A stretch of DNA of 64,000 nt, taken from positions 62,001 through 126,000 of the forward strand of contig NZ_JFGS01000011.1 in NCBI RefSeq assembly GCF_000740775.1. The letters run 5' to 3'. This stretch comes from Haematobacter missouriensis. GTDB taxonomy: Bacteria; Pseudomonadota; Alphaproteobacteria; Rhodobacterales; Rhodobacteraceae. Below the pieces are notes generated by a model. It ran no database searches. It was given only the letters and a program-made list of their open reading frames with translations, and was not told the DNA's origin. The translations under genes and the position numbers were made by a program. Position 1 is the stretch's first letter. Each line of letters opens with the position of its first letter. Of this stretch, positions 1-9,365 are shown in pieces.

Positions 1-316
1 ATGACCTCTGCGGGGGCCTCTCGCCTCTCGGCAGATACTCCTGCCGTCGTTCCCGCAGGGGCGGAAAGTGCCGCGCGGTATACAGTCAGCAGGACGCAGG
101 CGATTCAGGTCGCGGTCTTCGCGGTGGAGGCGAATGCCCATGCGGCCCGCGCGAGGCTGGCGGAGGCAGGTCTTCGCGCGGAAATCCGGCGGCTGGGGTA
201 ATGTCTGGCGGGTCACGATTCCGCTTGATGGGGCTGCGGGGGATGGCGCTCCGGGCGAACTTCTCGCAAAAGTGAAGCGGCTCGGGTTTGCCGATGCCTA
301 CGCTGTCGCCCTATGA
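1..316 (+). pseudogene. C-terminal SPOR domain of an RlpA-like protein, frameshifted
   Basis: The gene enters from outside the window. Frame 1 encodes a typical first half of a peptidoglycan-binding SPOR domain (IQVAVFAVEANAHAARARL) and then stops at 199-201. The second half (NVWRVTIPL...LLAKVKRLGFADAYAVAL) continues in frame 2 to a stop at 314-316. Removing one G from the GGGG run at 195-198 restores a continuous domain, so this is either a real frameshift or a one-base sequence error. SPOR domains bind denuded glycan at the septum. In Rhodobacteraceae the gene before dac-tmk-holB is often a septal RlpA-type lytic transglycosylase; only the SPOR end is visible, so the RlpA identity is inferred. 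Its stop overlaps an upstream in-frame ATG of the next ORF. Confidence 0.6.
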
Positions 317-342
317 GGCCACCCGGATCTGGATGGAGAGCC

Positions 343-1515
343 ATGTTCAAACCTTTTGCCCCCCTCGTGCTCGTGGCTTTTGCAGCCCTTCCCATCCCTG
401 CCTCGGCGTTCGAGACGCGCGCGGGTTCGGCCTATGTGGTGGATTTCAAGACCGGCACCGTACTCATGGACAAGAACGCGGAGGTTCCCCTGCCGCCCGC
501 CTCCATGTCCAAGCTCATGACGATCAACATGCTGTTCGAAGCGGTGCGGGACGGGCGTGTGACGATGGATACCACCTTCGCCGTCTCCTCCAAGGCCCGG
601 GCCATGGGCGGTTCGACGATGTTCCTCAACGAACGTGACCGCCCCACGGTGGAGCAGCTCATCAAGGGGATCATCGTGTTGTCCGGCAACGATGCCTGCG
701 TCGTGGTGGCGGAGGGGCTTGCCGGATCGGAGGAGGCTTTCGCCCGTCAGATGACCGAGCGGGGTCGGGCCATCGGGCTGGAAGCCTCCCATTTCTCCAA
801 CGCCTCCGGCTGGCCCGACCCGGAGCAACGGATGACGATGAAGGATCTGACGACGCTGGGCGTGCATCTCATCCGCGAATTCCCTGAATACTACCATTAC
901 TTCGCGATCACCGAATTTCCCTTCGACAACCGCGCACCCGCCAACCGGCACAACCGCAACCCGATCTTGAGCCTCGGGATCGGGGCGGACGGGCTGAAGA
1001 CCGGGCACACGCAGGAATCGGGCTACGGCCTCGTCGGTTCCGCGCAGCAGGGCGACCGGCGCGTCGTGTTCACGCTCAACGGGATGGCGACCGAAGCGGA
1101 GCGGCGGGAGGAGTCGGAGAGCGTCGTGAACTGGGCCTTTCGCAACTTCGTCGAGAAGACGGTGGCGCGCAAGGGAGAGGTCATCGGAGAGGCGGCCGTC
1201 TGGATGGGCGGTGCTTCCAGCGTCGGCCTGACGGTGGAGGAAGATCTTCAGCTTCTGGTGCCGGCGCTGGTGCAGGGGCAGGTCTCGGCCGAGGCCATCT
1301 ATGCCGCACCGCTGAAGGCACCCCTCGCAGCTGGACAGCAGGTCGGTGAACTGGTCATCCGCATGCCGGACATGGAGCCGCGGCACGTTCCGCTCGTCAC
1401 CGCGACGGCGGTGGCGGAGGGGGGCTTCGGCACGCGGCTCTTGACGGCGGCCCGTGTGCTGGTGCACCGCATGACCGGTGCGGAGAGTGCCCCCGCTGGC
1501 GGGGCGGAGTTCTGA
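343..1515 (+). CDS. dacC: D-alanyl-D-alanine carboxypeptidase (penicillin-binding, peptidase S11)
   Basis: 390-residue periplasmic serine peptidase that removes the terminal D-Ala from peptidoglycan pentapeptides. The three penicillin-binding motifs are present: SMSK (Ser54-Lys57), SGN at about 114 and KTG at about 219. A PBP5-type C-terminal domain follows and ends in a basic region. The N-terminus MFKPFAPLVLVAFAALPIPA is a signal peptide cut after ASA. I chose the ATG at 343, which has GGAG just upstream, over the in-frame ATG at 313, which would put ten polar residues before the signal peptide. It lies between a SPOR protein and tmk, a normal Rhodobacterales arrangement. The choice among dacA/C/F names is not secure. 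Confidence 0.9.
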   Translation: MFKPFAPLVLVAFAALPIPASAFETRAGSAYVVDFKTGTVLMDKNAEVPLPPASMSKLMTINMLFEAVRDGRVTMDTTFAVSSKARAMGGSTMFLNERDRPTVEQLIKGIIVLSGNDACVVVAEGLAGSEEAFARQMTERGRAIGLEASHFSNASGWPDPEQRMTMKDLTTLGVHLIREFPEYYHYFAITEFPFDNRAPANRHNRNPILSLGIGADGLKTGHTQESGYGLVGSAQQGDRRVVFTLNGMATEAERREESESVVNWAFRNFVEKTVARKGEVIGEAAVWMGGASSVGLTVEEDLQLLVPALVQGQVSAEAIYAAPLKAPLAAGQQVGELVIRMPDMEPRHVPLVTATAVAEGGFGTRLLTAARVLVHRMTGAESAPAGGAEF

Positions 1516-1556
1516 GCGGGGCCCGGCCGCTTGCCGCCGACCGCGCGGAGGGGTGT

Positions 1557-2165
1557 GTGTTCATCAGCTTTGAAGGCATAGACGGGTCGGGCAAGAGCAC
1601 TCAGGCCCGGCGGCTGGCAGCGACCCTGGCGACCGAGGGGCGGGAAGTTCTGCTGACGCGGGAACCGGGCGGATCGCTCGGCGCGGAGGAGATCCGCCGT
1701 CTCGTTCTTGAGGGGGAGCCGGACCGCTGGTCGCCAGAAACGGAGCTTTTGCTCTTTACCGCCGCCCGCCGGGATCATCTGGAACGCACGATCCGCCCCG
1801 CGCTCGCTGCGGGGCAGGTGGTCGTCTGCGACCGTTTCGCCGATTCAACCCGCATCTATCAGGGCGTGAGCCGGGGCGATCTGCGGGGTATGGTGGACAG
1901 GCTGCACGATCTGATGATCGGGGTGGAGCCCGACCTGACCTTCATCATCGACATCGATGCCGAAACCGGCCTCTCCCGTGCCCGCGCCCGGGCCGGCGGG
2001 GAGCAGCGGTTCGAGGATTTCGGTCTCCCGCTTCAGGCGCGCATGCGTGAGGGGTTCCTGGCGCTGGCGCGCGAGTTTCCCGTCCGCTGCCGCGTGATAG
2101 ACGGCGGAGACGACGAGGATACTGTGGCCGCCCGCGTGCGCGCGGCACTGGGCGAGGCGGGATGA
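1557..2165 (+). CDS. tmk: Thymidylate kinase
   Basis: 202-residue cytosolic kinase that phosphorylates dTMP to dTDP for DNA synthesis. The P-loop GIDGSGKST is near residue 9, and the dTMP-binding CDRFADST segment is near residue 92. Length is normal for the family. Translation starts at a GTG with a strong GGAGGGG ribosome site at 1547-1553. The last four bases overlap holB (ATGA), so the two are translationally coupled. The lid region RARARAGGEQRFEDFG is arginine rich. Confidence 0.96.
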   Translation: MFISFEGIDGSGKSTQARRLAATLATEGREVLLTREPGGSLGAEEIRRLVLEGEPDRWSPETELLLFTAARRDHLERTIRPALAAGQVVVCDRFADSTRIYQGVSRGDLRGMVDRLHDLMIGVEPDLTFIIDIDAETGLSRARARAGGEQRFEDFGLPLQARMREGFLALAREFPVRCRVIDGGDDEDTVAARVRAALGEAG

Positions 2166-3259
2166 GCGACGATCTTCCTGAATCCGACCGGCTGGACGGC
2201 GTACCCCACCCCCGCGAAACGCAGCGCCTGTACGGTCAGGAAGCGGCGGAGGCGGCCTTTCTCGACGCGGTGGAAATCGGACGGCTGCACCATGCTTGGC
2301 TTCTCACCGGCCCGCGCGGCATCGGCAAGGCCACGCTGGCGTGGCGCATCGCCCGCTACCTGCTGCAACCGCCCGCGCCGGGGATGTTCGGCGCGACCCT
2401 CGACCCGCCGCAGGACGATGCTCTGGCCCATCGCCTACGCGGGTTGAGCGAGCCGCGCCTCCTGCTGATCCGAAGACCCTATGACGAAAAAGCCGGCCGC
2501 TTCAGGGCAGAGATCCCGGTGGACGAAGTGCGCCGTCTGCGCGGCTTCTTCGGGCTCTCCGCGGCAGAGGGCGGCCGCCGGGTGGTGATCGTCGATACCG
2601 CCGATGACCTGAACCCAAACGCCGCGAATGCGCTGCTGAAGGTGCTGGAGGAGCCGCCGGAGGGTGCAGTGCTCCTGCTGGTGAGCCACCAACCCTCGGG
2701 GTTGCTGCCGACCATCCGCTCCCGCTGCCGCGAGCTGCGGCTCCGCCCGCTGGATCAGGCCGACCTGTCCCGCGCGCTGGAAGGCGCGGGCGTGAGCGGG
2801 GAGGGGGCGGCGCTGGCGGCCCTTTCCGGCGGATCGGTGGGTGATGCGGTGCGTCTTGGAGCAGGCGGGGGCGCTGAGCTTTACGGACATATCCTCGCGC
2901 TCATGGCAAAGGCGCCCGGCATGGACAGGCAGGCAGCCCTGTCGCTGGCGGAACGTGGAGCGGGGCGGGGGAACGAGGCGGCGTTCGATCTGATCCTCAC
3001 GCTGCTCGACCTGTTTCTGGCCCGACTCGCCCGGACAGGCGTCGCGGGACCGCCCGAACTGGAGGCCCTGCCGGGGGAGGGGGCTCTGCTCGCGCGGCTT
3101 TCGCCGGATCTCGCGGCAGCCCGCCGCTGGGCCGAAGTGCAGGAGGCAGCGGGCGCCCGCGCGCGACAGGGACGGGCGGTGAACCTTGACCCAGCCACGC
3201 TTCTCCTTGATATGGTTCTGACACTGGACGAGACGGCGGCGGCAGTGGCCGCCCGTTGA
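2162..3259 (+). CDS. holB: DNA polymerase III subunit delta'
   Basis: 365-residue clamp-loader subunit that helps load the beta sliding clamp. It has the AAA+ fold: a P-loop-like TGPRGIGKATLAWRIARYL near residue 44 and the characteristic VDTADDLNPNAANALLKVLEEPP segment near 145, followed by a sensor-like region with SRCRELRLRPL. Delta' is usually a poor or non-hydrolysing ATPase. It overlaps tmk by four bases and is followed seven bases later by tatD. Relatives often carry metG between holB and tatD; it is absent here. Confidence 0.94.
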   Translation: MSDDLPESDRLDGVPHPRETQRLYGQEAAEAAFLDAVEIGRLHHAWLLTGPRGIGKATLAWRIARYLLQPPAPGMFGATLDPPQDDALAHRLRGLSEPRLLLIRRPYDEKAGRFRAEIPVDEVRRLRGFFGLSAAEGGRRVVIVDTADDLNPNAANALLKVLEEPPEGAVLLLVSHQPSGLLPTIRSRCRELRLRPLDQADLSRALEGAGVSGEGAALAALSGGSVGDAVRLGAGGGAELYGHILALMAKAPGMDRQAALSLAERGAGRGNEAAFDLILTLLDLFLARLARTGVAGPPELEALPGEGALLARLSPDLAAARRWAEVQEAAGARARQGRAVNLDPATLLLDMVLTLDETAAAVAAR

Positions 3260-3266
3260 GGCACCG

Positions 3267-4106
3267 ATGACCGATCATTCCTCCCCTTCCGCTTCCGCCG
3301 CTGACGCGGTTCCCGAAATCGTTGACAGCCACTGTCACCTCGACTTCCCTGACTTTCAGGGAGAGCTTGACGACGTGGTGGCCCGCGCCCGAGCGGCTGG
3401 CGTAACGCGGATGGTCTCGATCTGCACGCGGATGGGCAGCCTTCCCACCGTGCGTGACATCGCCGGGCGATTTGATGGGGTGTTCTACGCGGCGGGTATC
3501 CATCCGATGTCGGTAGCGGAGGAGCCGCCGGTGACGCTGGCGGAGCTCCTGGCACTGGCGGATGATCCGAAATGCGTGGGGATCGGTGAAACCGGGCTCG
3601 ACTATCATTACTCCGCCGACAGCGCGGAGGCGCAGACGGTGAGCCTCCGGCTCCACATCGACGCCGCGCGGCGGACGGGCCTGCCACTCATCATCCATTC
3701 CCGCGACGCCGATGCGGACATGGCCCGTATCCTGACGGAAGAACATGCAAGGGGCGCCTTCACCGGTGTCATGCACTGTTTTACCTCCTCTGCCGAACTG
3801 GCGGAGTCAGCACTGGCCATCGGCTTCTACCTCTCCATGTCGGGTATCACCGCTTTTCCGAAGTCCGGCGATCTGCGCGACATCTTCGCCGCTGCCCCCC
3901 GGGACCGGATATTGGTGGAGACAGACTCCCCCTATCTCGCTCCGCCGCCCCACCGAGGCCGACGCAACGAACCGGCTTATACCGCTTTCACCGCGCGCAA
4001 GGGAGCAGAGACGCTGGGCATGGACTATGCCGATTTCGCGCGCCTGACCTCCGACAATTTCGACCGCCTGTTCGACCGCGCGGCCCGAAAGGTGGATGCG
4101 GCATGA
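3267..4106 (+). CDS. tatD: TatD family metal-dependent deoxyribonuclease
   Basis: 279-residue TIM-barrel hydrolase. Metal ligands are visible in DSHCHLDF near the N-terminus, GIGETGLDYH mid-protein, HSRDA, HCFTSS, and the C-terminal ETDSPYLAPPPHRGRRNEP, all typical of TatD/YcfH DNases, which degrade DNA 3'-5' and may act in repair. About 20 extra residues precede the conserved start (MTDHSSPSASAADAVPE), so an internal start cannot be excluded, though no better one is obvious. Coupled to the next gene by an ATGA overlap. Confidence 0.92.
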   Translation: MTDHSSPSASAADAVPEIVDSHCHLDFPDFQGELDDVVARARAAGVTRMVSICTRMGSLPTVRDIAGRFDGVFYAAGIHPMSVAEEPPVTLAELLALADDPKCVGIGETGLDYHYSADSAEAQTVSLRLHIDAARRTGLPLIIHSRDADADMARILTEEHARGAFTGVMHCFTSSAELAESALAIGFYLSMSGITAFPKSGDLRDIFAAAPRDRILVETDSPYLAPPPHRGRRNEPAYTAFTARKGAETLGMDYADFARLTSDNFDRLFDRAARKVDAA

Positions 4107-4903
4107 CGGGGCGGATCAGCTATACCATTCTGGGCTGTGGATCTTCTGCCGGGGTGCCCCGTCTGGGCGGCCACTGGGGGGAATGCGACCCGGCCAACCC
4201 GAAGAACGAACGTCTCCGCTGTGCGCTCCTCGTCACGCGCGAGACCGCAGAGGGGATCACGCGTGTGCTGGTCGACACCGGGCCGGACCTGCGCACACAG
4301 CTTCTCCGCGCCGGGGTGGGGGACCTTGATGGCGTTGTCTATACCCATGCCCATGCCGACCACGTTCACGGAATAGACGATCTGCGGCAGGTGGTGTTCA
4401 ACATCCGCCGCAAGCTTGACGTCTGGGCGGATGAGCCGACGTCGGAGGCGCTGCTCCACAGGTTCGACTATATTTTCGTGCAGCCTCCCGGTTCCTCCTA
4501 CCCGCCGATCCTGAACCTCCTGCCGATCACCGGCGCGTTCGAGGTTACGGGCGCAGGGGGTTCTATCCCGTTCGTGCCCTTCCGCGCCAACCACGGCAGC
4601 ATCGACGCGCTCGGCTTCCGAATTGGGGACGTGGCCTACCTCCCGGATGCGCTGGAACTGACGGAGGAGGCCTGGCCCGTGCTCTCCGGTCTGGACTGCT
4701 GGATCGTGGGCGCGCTCCGGCGCAAGCCGCATCCGACCCATGCGCATCTGGAGCGCACGCTGAGTTGGATCACGCGCGCCGCCCCGCGGGAGGCCGTGAT
4801 CACCAACATGCATATCGACCTCGACTATGAGGACGTGATGGCCGAGACGCCGGCGAACGTCGTGCCGGCCTATGACGGTCTGACGCTGAGCTACGAACTC
4901 TGA
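4103..4903 (+). CDS. MBL-fold metallo-hydrolase (PhnP/lipoate-type)
   Basis: 266-residue metallo-beta-lactamase-fold hydrolase. The sequence starts with GCGSSAGVPRLGGHWGECDP and has the metal-binding THAHADHVHGIDD motif near residue 80, then FRANHGS and NMHIDLDY, the pattern of the PhnP-like cyclic phosphodiesterase group. The physiological substrate is not determined. It is conserved next to tatD in Rhodobacterales. It overlaps tatD by four bases and its TGA overlaps the following ATG (TGATG). Confidence 0.88.
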   Translation: MTGRISYTILGCGSSAGVPRLGGHWGECDPANPKNERLRCALLVTRETAEGITRVLVDTGPDLRTQLLRAGVGDLDGVVYTHAHADHVHGIDDLRQVVFNIRRKLDVWADEPTSEALLHRFDYIFVQPPGSSYPPILNLLPITGAFEVTGAGGSIPFVPFRANHGSIDALGFRIGDVAYLPDALELTEEAWPVLSGLDCWIVGALRRKPHPTHAHLERTLSWITRAAPREAVITNMHIDLDYEDVMAETPANVVPAYDGLTLSYEL

Positions 4904-5841
4904 TGCAGGCGCTGGTCGATGTCATCCTTCCGGTCTTCCTCGTCATCGGCTTCGGTTACTTCATCGCATGGCGGGGGCTGTTCACGGACCAGATGGTCGA
5001 TGCGCTCATGCGCTTTACCCAGAACTTCGCGATCCCCTTCGTGCTGTTCCGGGGCATCGCCACGCTGGACCTCGGTCAGAACTTCGATATCCGGCTGCTG
5101 GCAAGCTTCTTCATCCCGGCGATCCTGTGCTTCCTGATCGGAGCAGGCGCCGCGCGCTATGCGTTCGGACGCCCGCCGGAGGACTGCGTGGCGGTCGGTT
5201 TCTGCTGCATGTTCTCCAACTCCCTTCTGCTCGGCATTCCCATTGCGGAGCGCGCCTTCGGGCCGGAGGGGCTGGCGGGCAACTATCTCATCATCGCCTT
5301 CCACTCGCCGCTGCTCTACGGCATTGGCATCACGCTGATGGAGGTGATCCGTAGCCGCCACGCCGCGAAAAGTCCCGCCCGTGTCGCGGTGCAGGTGCTG
5401 AACGCGATGTTCCACAATCCGCTGGTGATGGGCGTGACCACCGGCCTCGTGGTGAACCTCACCGGAGTGCCGCTGCCGGGTCCGCTCTGGGGCGCGGTCA
5501 ACATGATGGCCCAGGCGGCGCTGCCGGCCGCGCTTTTCGGTCTGGGCGGCGTGCTGTTCCGCTACCGGCCGGAGGGGGACATGAAGCTGATCATGGTGAT
5601 CTGCTTCCTGTCGCTGATCGGGCATCCGGCGCTGGTCTGGCTGATGGGGAAGGCCTTCGGGCTGCCGTTCGAGGGGTTCCGCTCCGCCGTCCAGACCGCG
5701 ACGATGGCTTCGGGTGCGAATGCCTATCTGTTCGCCAACATGTATGGCGCGGCCAAACGCGTGGCGGCCTCCTCCGTCCTGCTGGGAACGGCGGCTTCCA
5801 TGCTGACCATCTGGGTCTGGCTGAAACTACTGGGCGCTTGA
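4903..5841 (+). CDS. AEC family transporter (auxin efflux carrier-like)
   Basis: 312-residue inner-membrane permease with about ten hydrophobic helices in the two five-helix repeats of the AEC/malonate-transporter family, for example LVDVILPVFLVIGFGYFIAWRG at the start and a conserved NPLVMGV segment mid-protein. Substrates of this family include organic acids; the substrate here is unknown. Translationally coupled to the MBL gene. A second AEC gene lies at 22654-23583. Confidence 0.85.
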   Translation: MQALVDVILPVFLVIGFGYFIAWRGLFTDQMVDALMRFTQNFAIPFVLFRGIATLDLGQNFDIRLLASFFIPAILCFLIGAGAARYAFGRPPEDCVAVGFCCMFSNSLLLGIPIAERAFGPEGLAGNYLIIAFHSPLLYGIGITLMEVIRSRHAAKSPARVAVQVLNAMFHNPLVMGVTTGLVVNLTGVPLPGPLWGAVNMMAQAALPAALFGLGGVLFRYRPEGDMKLIMVICFLSLIGHPALVWLMGKAFGLPFEGFRSAVQTATMASGANAYLFANMYGAAKRVAASSVLLGTAASMLTIWVWLKLLGA

Positions 5842-5911
5842 AGGCAAGCCGCGGGAAAAGCCGTCGAGCCGGGCAGTTGACCGGTGGACGCGCCTTTCAC
5901 CTCGTGGAAAG

Positions 5912-5985
5912 TGTCCGTTCTGTCCGTTCTGTCCGTTCTGTCCGTTCTGTCCGACTCTCTGACGGGCTGACTCTCTAATGGGCTG
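5912..5985. repeat. 9-bp tandem repeat followed by a 16-bp direct duplication
   Basis: 5912-5953 holds 4.7 perfect copies of TGTCCGTTC. Directly after it, ACTCTCTGACGGGCTG (5954-5969) is repeated with two changes at 5970-5985, where it runs into the left end of the intergenic element described next. The segment lies in the non-coding gap between the AEC permease and serA (5842-6216). Likely slippage; no function is evident. Confidence 0.9.
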
Positions 5986-6117
5986 CTCAGAAATGCGTTC
6001 GGGCCAGATCGCTCGCCATCTGGCGAATCCCGAAATATGCGGTTTCCGGCCCGATTTCGGCAGATCGCGAGCCTCTTCCGCATCAGCGCAGTTCCGAAAG
6101 CTGTTTCCAGCAGCCTG
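5981..6117. repeat. Dispersed intergenic element, copy 1 (MITE-like)
   Basis: About 137 bp with imperfect inverted ends: left GGCTGCTCAGAAATGC at 5981, right GCTGTTTCCAGCAGCC up to 6115 (inverted: GGCTGCTGGAAACAGC). The core has GCGGTTTCCGGCCCGATTT followed by a CAGATCGCG segment, shared with the copies near 46.9 and 48.4 kb. It does not encode a plausible protein. With the tandem repeat it fills the gap 5842-6216, where no gene was found. Confidence 0.65.
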
Positions 6118-6216
6118 CTGGACATGAAACTCATGAACTTTTTCACCAACCCGCCCAAGCTCGCAGGTTTACGGCGGCTCTGATTCCTCTCTGAGAAGCG
6201 CTGCGGCCCATCCATG

Positions 6217-6244
6217 AAAAAGCCGCGCCCAGCGGGGGCGCGGC
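6217..6244 (-). terminator. Rho-independent terminator of serA
   Basis: Read on the minus strand: GCCGCGCCC, loop CCGCT, GGGCGCGGC, then TTTTT. It has a 9-bp perfect GC stem with a U tract and lies 24 bases after the serA stop. Confidence 0.92.
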
Positions 6245-6268
6245 CTGTCATCTTTAATTCGGGCAGGA

Positions 6269-7864
6269 TCAGGCGGCCGCGAATTCCAGCGGGCGGACCT
6301 GCTTGAACAGCCCGGTGTCGCGCAGCGCGTCCAGCGTCGGGCCATCCAGCGGCTCGTCGAGATACAGGATGGCGATTGCATCCCTGCCGACAGAGGAGCG
6401 GCCCAGCGTGAAGTTCGCGATGTTCACCCCGTGCTGGCCCAGCGTGGTGCCGAGCGCGCCTATGATGCCGGGCACATCGTTGTTGGTGGTGTAAAGCATG
6501 TGCTCGCCCACTTCCGCGTCGATGTTGATGCCCTTGACCTGAATAAACCGCGGCTTGCCGTCGGAGAAGACCGTGCCCGCGATGGAGCGTTCGCGCGTCT
6601 CCGTCACCATCGTCACCTTGATGTAGGCGTCGAACGTGCCGGACTTCTCCTGGCTGGTGGTCGAGACCTGTATTCCCCGTTCCTTGGCGATGATCGGGGC
6701 AGAGACCATGTTGACATCGGGGTTGGTCGTCTTCATCACCCCGGCGATCACGGCGGCGTTCAGCGCGGCAAGGTTCATCTTCGCCACCGTACCGTCGTAG
6801 AGCACGTTGATCGCCTTGATCGGCTCGTCCGTCATTTGCCCGACGAAAGCGCCGAGATGCCCCGCGAGCTTGAGCCACGGCCCCATCACGGCGGCTTCCT
6901 CGGCGGTGACGGAGGGCATGTTGAGCGCGTTCGACACCGCGCCGGTCAGCAGGTAATCCGACATCTGCTCGGCCACCTGGAGCGCCACGTTCTCCTGCGC
7001 TTCCGTGGTGGATGCGCCAAGGTGCGGTGTGACCACGACGTTCGGCAGGCCGAAGAGCGGGCTTTCCTTGGCGGGTTCCACCTCGAACACGTCAAAGGCG
7101 GCGCCCGCGACATGGCCGGATTTCAGGGCTTCGGCCAGAGCGGCTTCATCGACCAATCCGCCACGGGCACAGTTGATGATACGCACGCCGGGCTTCGTCT
7201 TGGCGATGTTCTCGGCGTTCAGGATGCCCTTGGTCTTGTCAGTCAGCGGCACGTGAAGAGTGATGAAATCTGCCCGCGCCAGCAGTTCGTCCAGCTCGAC
7301 CTTGGTCACGCCCATCTGCTTGGCGCGTTCTTCGGACAGGAAGGGGTCGTAGGCCACGACCTTCATCTTCAGCCCGAGCGCCCTGTCGCAGACGATGCCG
7401 CCGATATTGCCCGCGCCGATCACGCCCAGCGTCTTGTTGAACAGCTCGACGCCCATGAAGCGGGATTTCTCCCATTTCCCGGCGTGGGTGGATTCGGAGG
7501 CCTCGGGAAGCTGGCGCGCGACCGCGAACATCATCGCGATGGCATGTTCCGCGGTGGTGATGGAGTTGCCGAACGGCGTGTTCATCACGATGATGCCGCG
7601 CTTCGAGGCGGCCGGGATGTCCACGTTGTCCACCCCGATCCCGGCGCGGCCGATGACCTTGAGGTTGGTGGCCTTCTCCAGCAGCTTCTCCGTCGCCTTG
7701 GTGGCGGAACGGATCGCAAGGCCGTCGTACTTTCCGATGATTTCGGCCAGAGCGTCCTTGTCCTTGCCAATCTTCGGCAGGTAATCCACCTCGACGCCAC
7801 GGTCGCGGAAAATCTGGACAGCGGTTTCGGAAAGCTCGTCGGAAACCAGAACTTTGGGTGCCAT
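6269..7864 (-). CDS. serA: D-3-phosphoglycerate dehydrogenase
   Basis: 531-residue first enzyme of serine synthesis, oxidising 3-phosphoglycerate to 3-phosphohydroxypyruvate with NAD. The Rossmann motif GVIGAGNIGG is near residue 145, catalytic Arg in NCARGGLVDE near 235, and His in TPHLGAST near 283. Residues from about 320 form the ASB domain of the long form, and the C-terminal 80 residues form an ACT domain (QHGVNIANFTLGR), the usual site of serine control. It follows serC after 67 bases and ends at a strong terminator, so serC-serA form an operon. Confidence 0.97.
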   Translation of the reverse strand: MAPKVLVSDELSETAVQIFRDRGVEVDYLPKIGKDKDALAEIIGKYDGLAIRSATKATEKLLEKATNLKVIGRAGIGVDNVDIPAASKRGIIVMNTPFGNSITTAEHAIAMMFAVARQLPEASESTHAGKWEKSRFMGVELFNKTLGVIGAGNIGGIVCDRALGLKMKVVAYDPFLSEERAKQMGVTKVELDELLARADFITLHVPLTDKTKGILNAENIAKTKPGVRIINCARGGLVDEAALAEALKSGHVAGAAFDVFEVEPAKESPLFGLPNVVVTPHLGASTTEAQENVALQVAEQMSDYLLTGAVSNALNMPSVTAEEAAVMGPWLKLAGHLGAFVGQMTDEPIKAINVLYDGTVAKMNLAALNAAVIAGVMKTTNPDVNMVSAPIIAKERGIQVSTTSQEKSGTFDAYIKVTMVTETRERSIAGTVFSDGKPRFIQVKGINIDAEVGEHMLYTTNNDVPGIIGALGTTLGQHGVNIANFTLGRSSVGRDAIAILYLDEPLDGPTLDALRDTGLFKQVRPLEFAAA

Positions 7865-7931
7865 TTCCAGGCTCCTTGAATGGAGGGATTGGCCCCCGCG
7901 TCAGCAGGGGCGGTCTCGTATCGGACAGGGA

Positions 7932-9086
<1,155 letters not shown>

Positions 9087-9099
9087 CGCTGGTATCCTT

Positions 9100-9146
9100 A
9101 CAGATAATCGCCTCTCGTTGGGGAGAGGTGTCCCGCTGATGCGGAT
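9100..9146 (-). promoter_or_regulatory. Possible serC RNA motif in the serC leader
   Basis: On the minus strand two hairpins stand directly before the serC ribosome site: CCGC-ATCA-GCGG (9144-9133) and CCTCTC-CCCAAC-GAGAGG (9128-9111), then CGATTATCTGTAAGGA. A structured element made of short hairpins just upstream of serC is described in alphaproteobacteria as the serC motif; position and layout fit, but no covariance model was run. It could regulate translation of serC-serA. A further palindrome CCTCCTGCAGGAGG lies farther upstream at about 9207-9220. Confidence 0.5.
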
Positions 9147-9249
9147 ACGCCGCGTCATTTTGAAAATCAAGCGGAGACTGCGGCGGATTGGCACATTCTG
9201 TCCGGACCTCCTGCAGGAGGCGAAATCCGCCCGCTGAGCACAAACTGAT

Positions 9250-9330
9250 ACCCAAGCTACTGTTTAAAATGGAATATCATTTATGAATTTTACTATTCAG
9301 TAACATTTACCGCCGTGCTAGCGTCTCCGC
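9250..9330. promoter_or_regulatory. AT-rich divergent promoter region
   Basis: A locally AT-rich stretch (for example TAAAATGGAATATCATTTAT around 9266) stands out in otherwise GC-rich DNA between the divergent serC and the acyl-CoA oxidation cluster. It is the likely site of one or both promoters. No specific -35/-10 pair is assigned. Confidence 0.4.
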
Positions 9331-9365
9331 CGAGGTAACCGGCTCCGTGCCGGAAGGAGGGACAT

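Noticed and set aside
298-1467. A 389-residue open frame on the minus strand opposite the carboxypeptidase
   Set aside because: Composition is His/Arg-rich as in GC-rich antisense frames, and the plus-strand gene has all penicillin-binding motifs.
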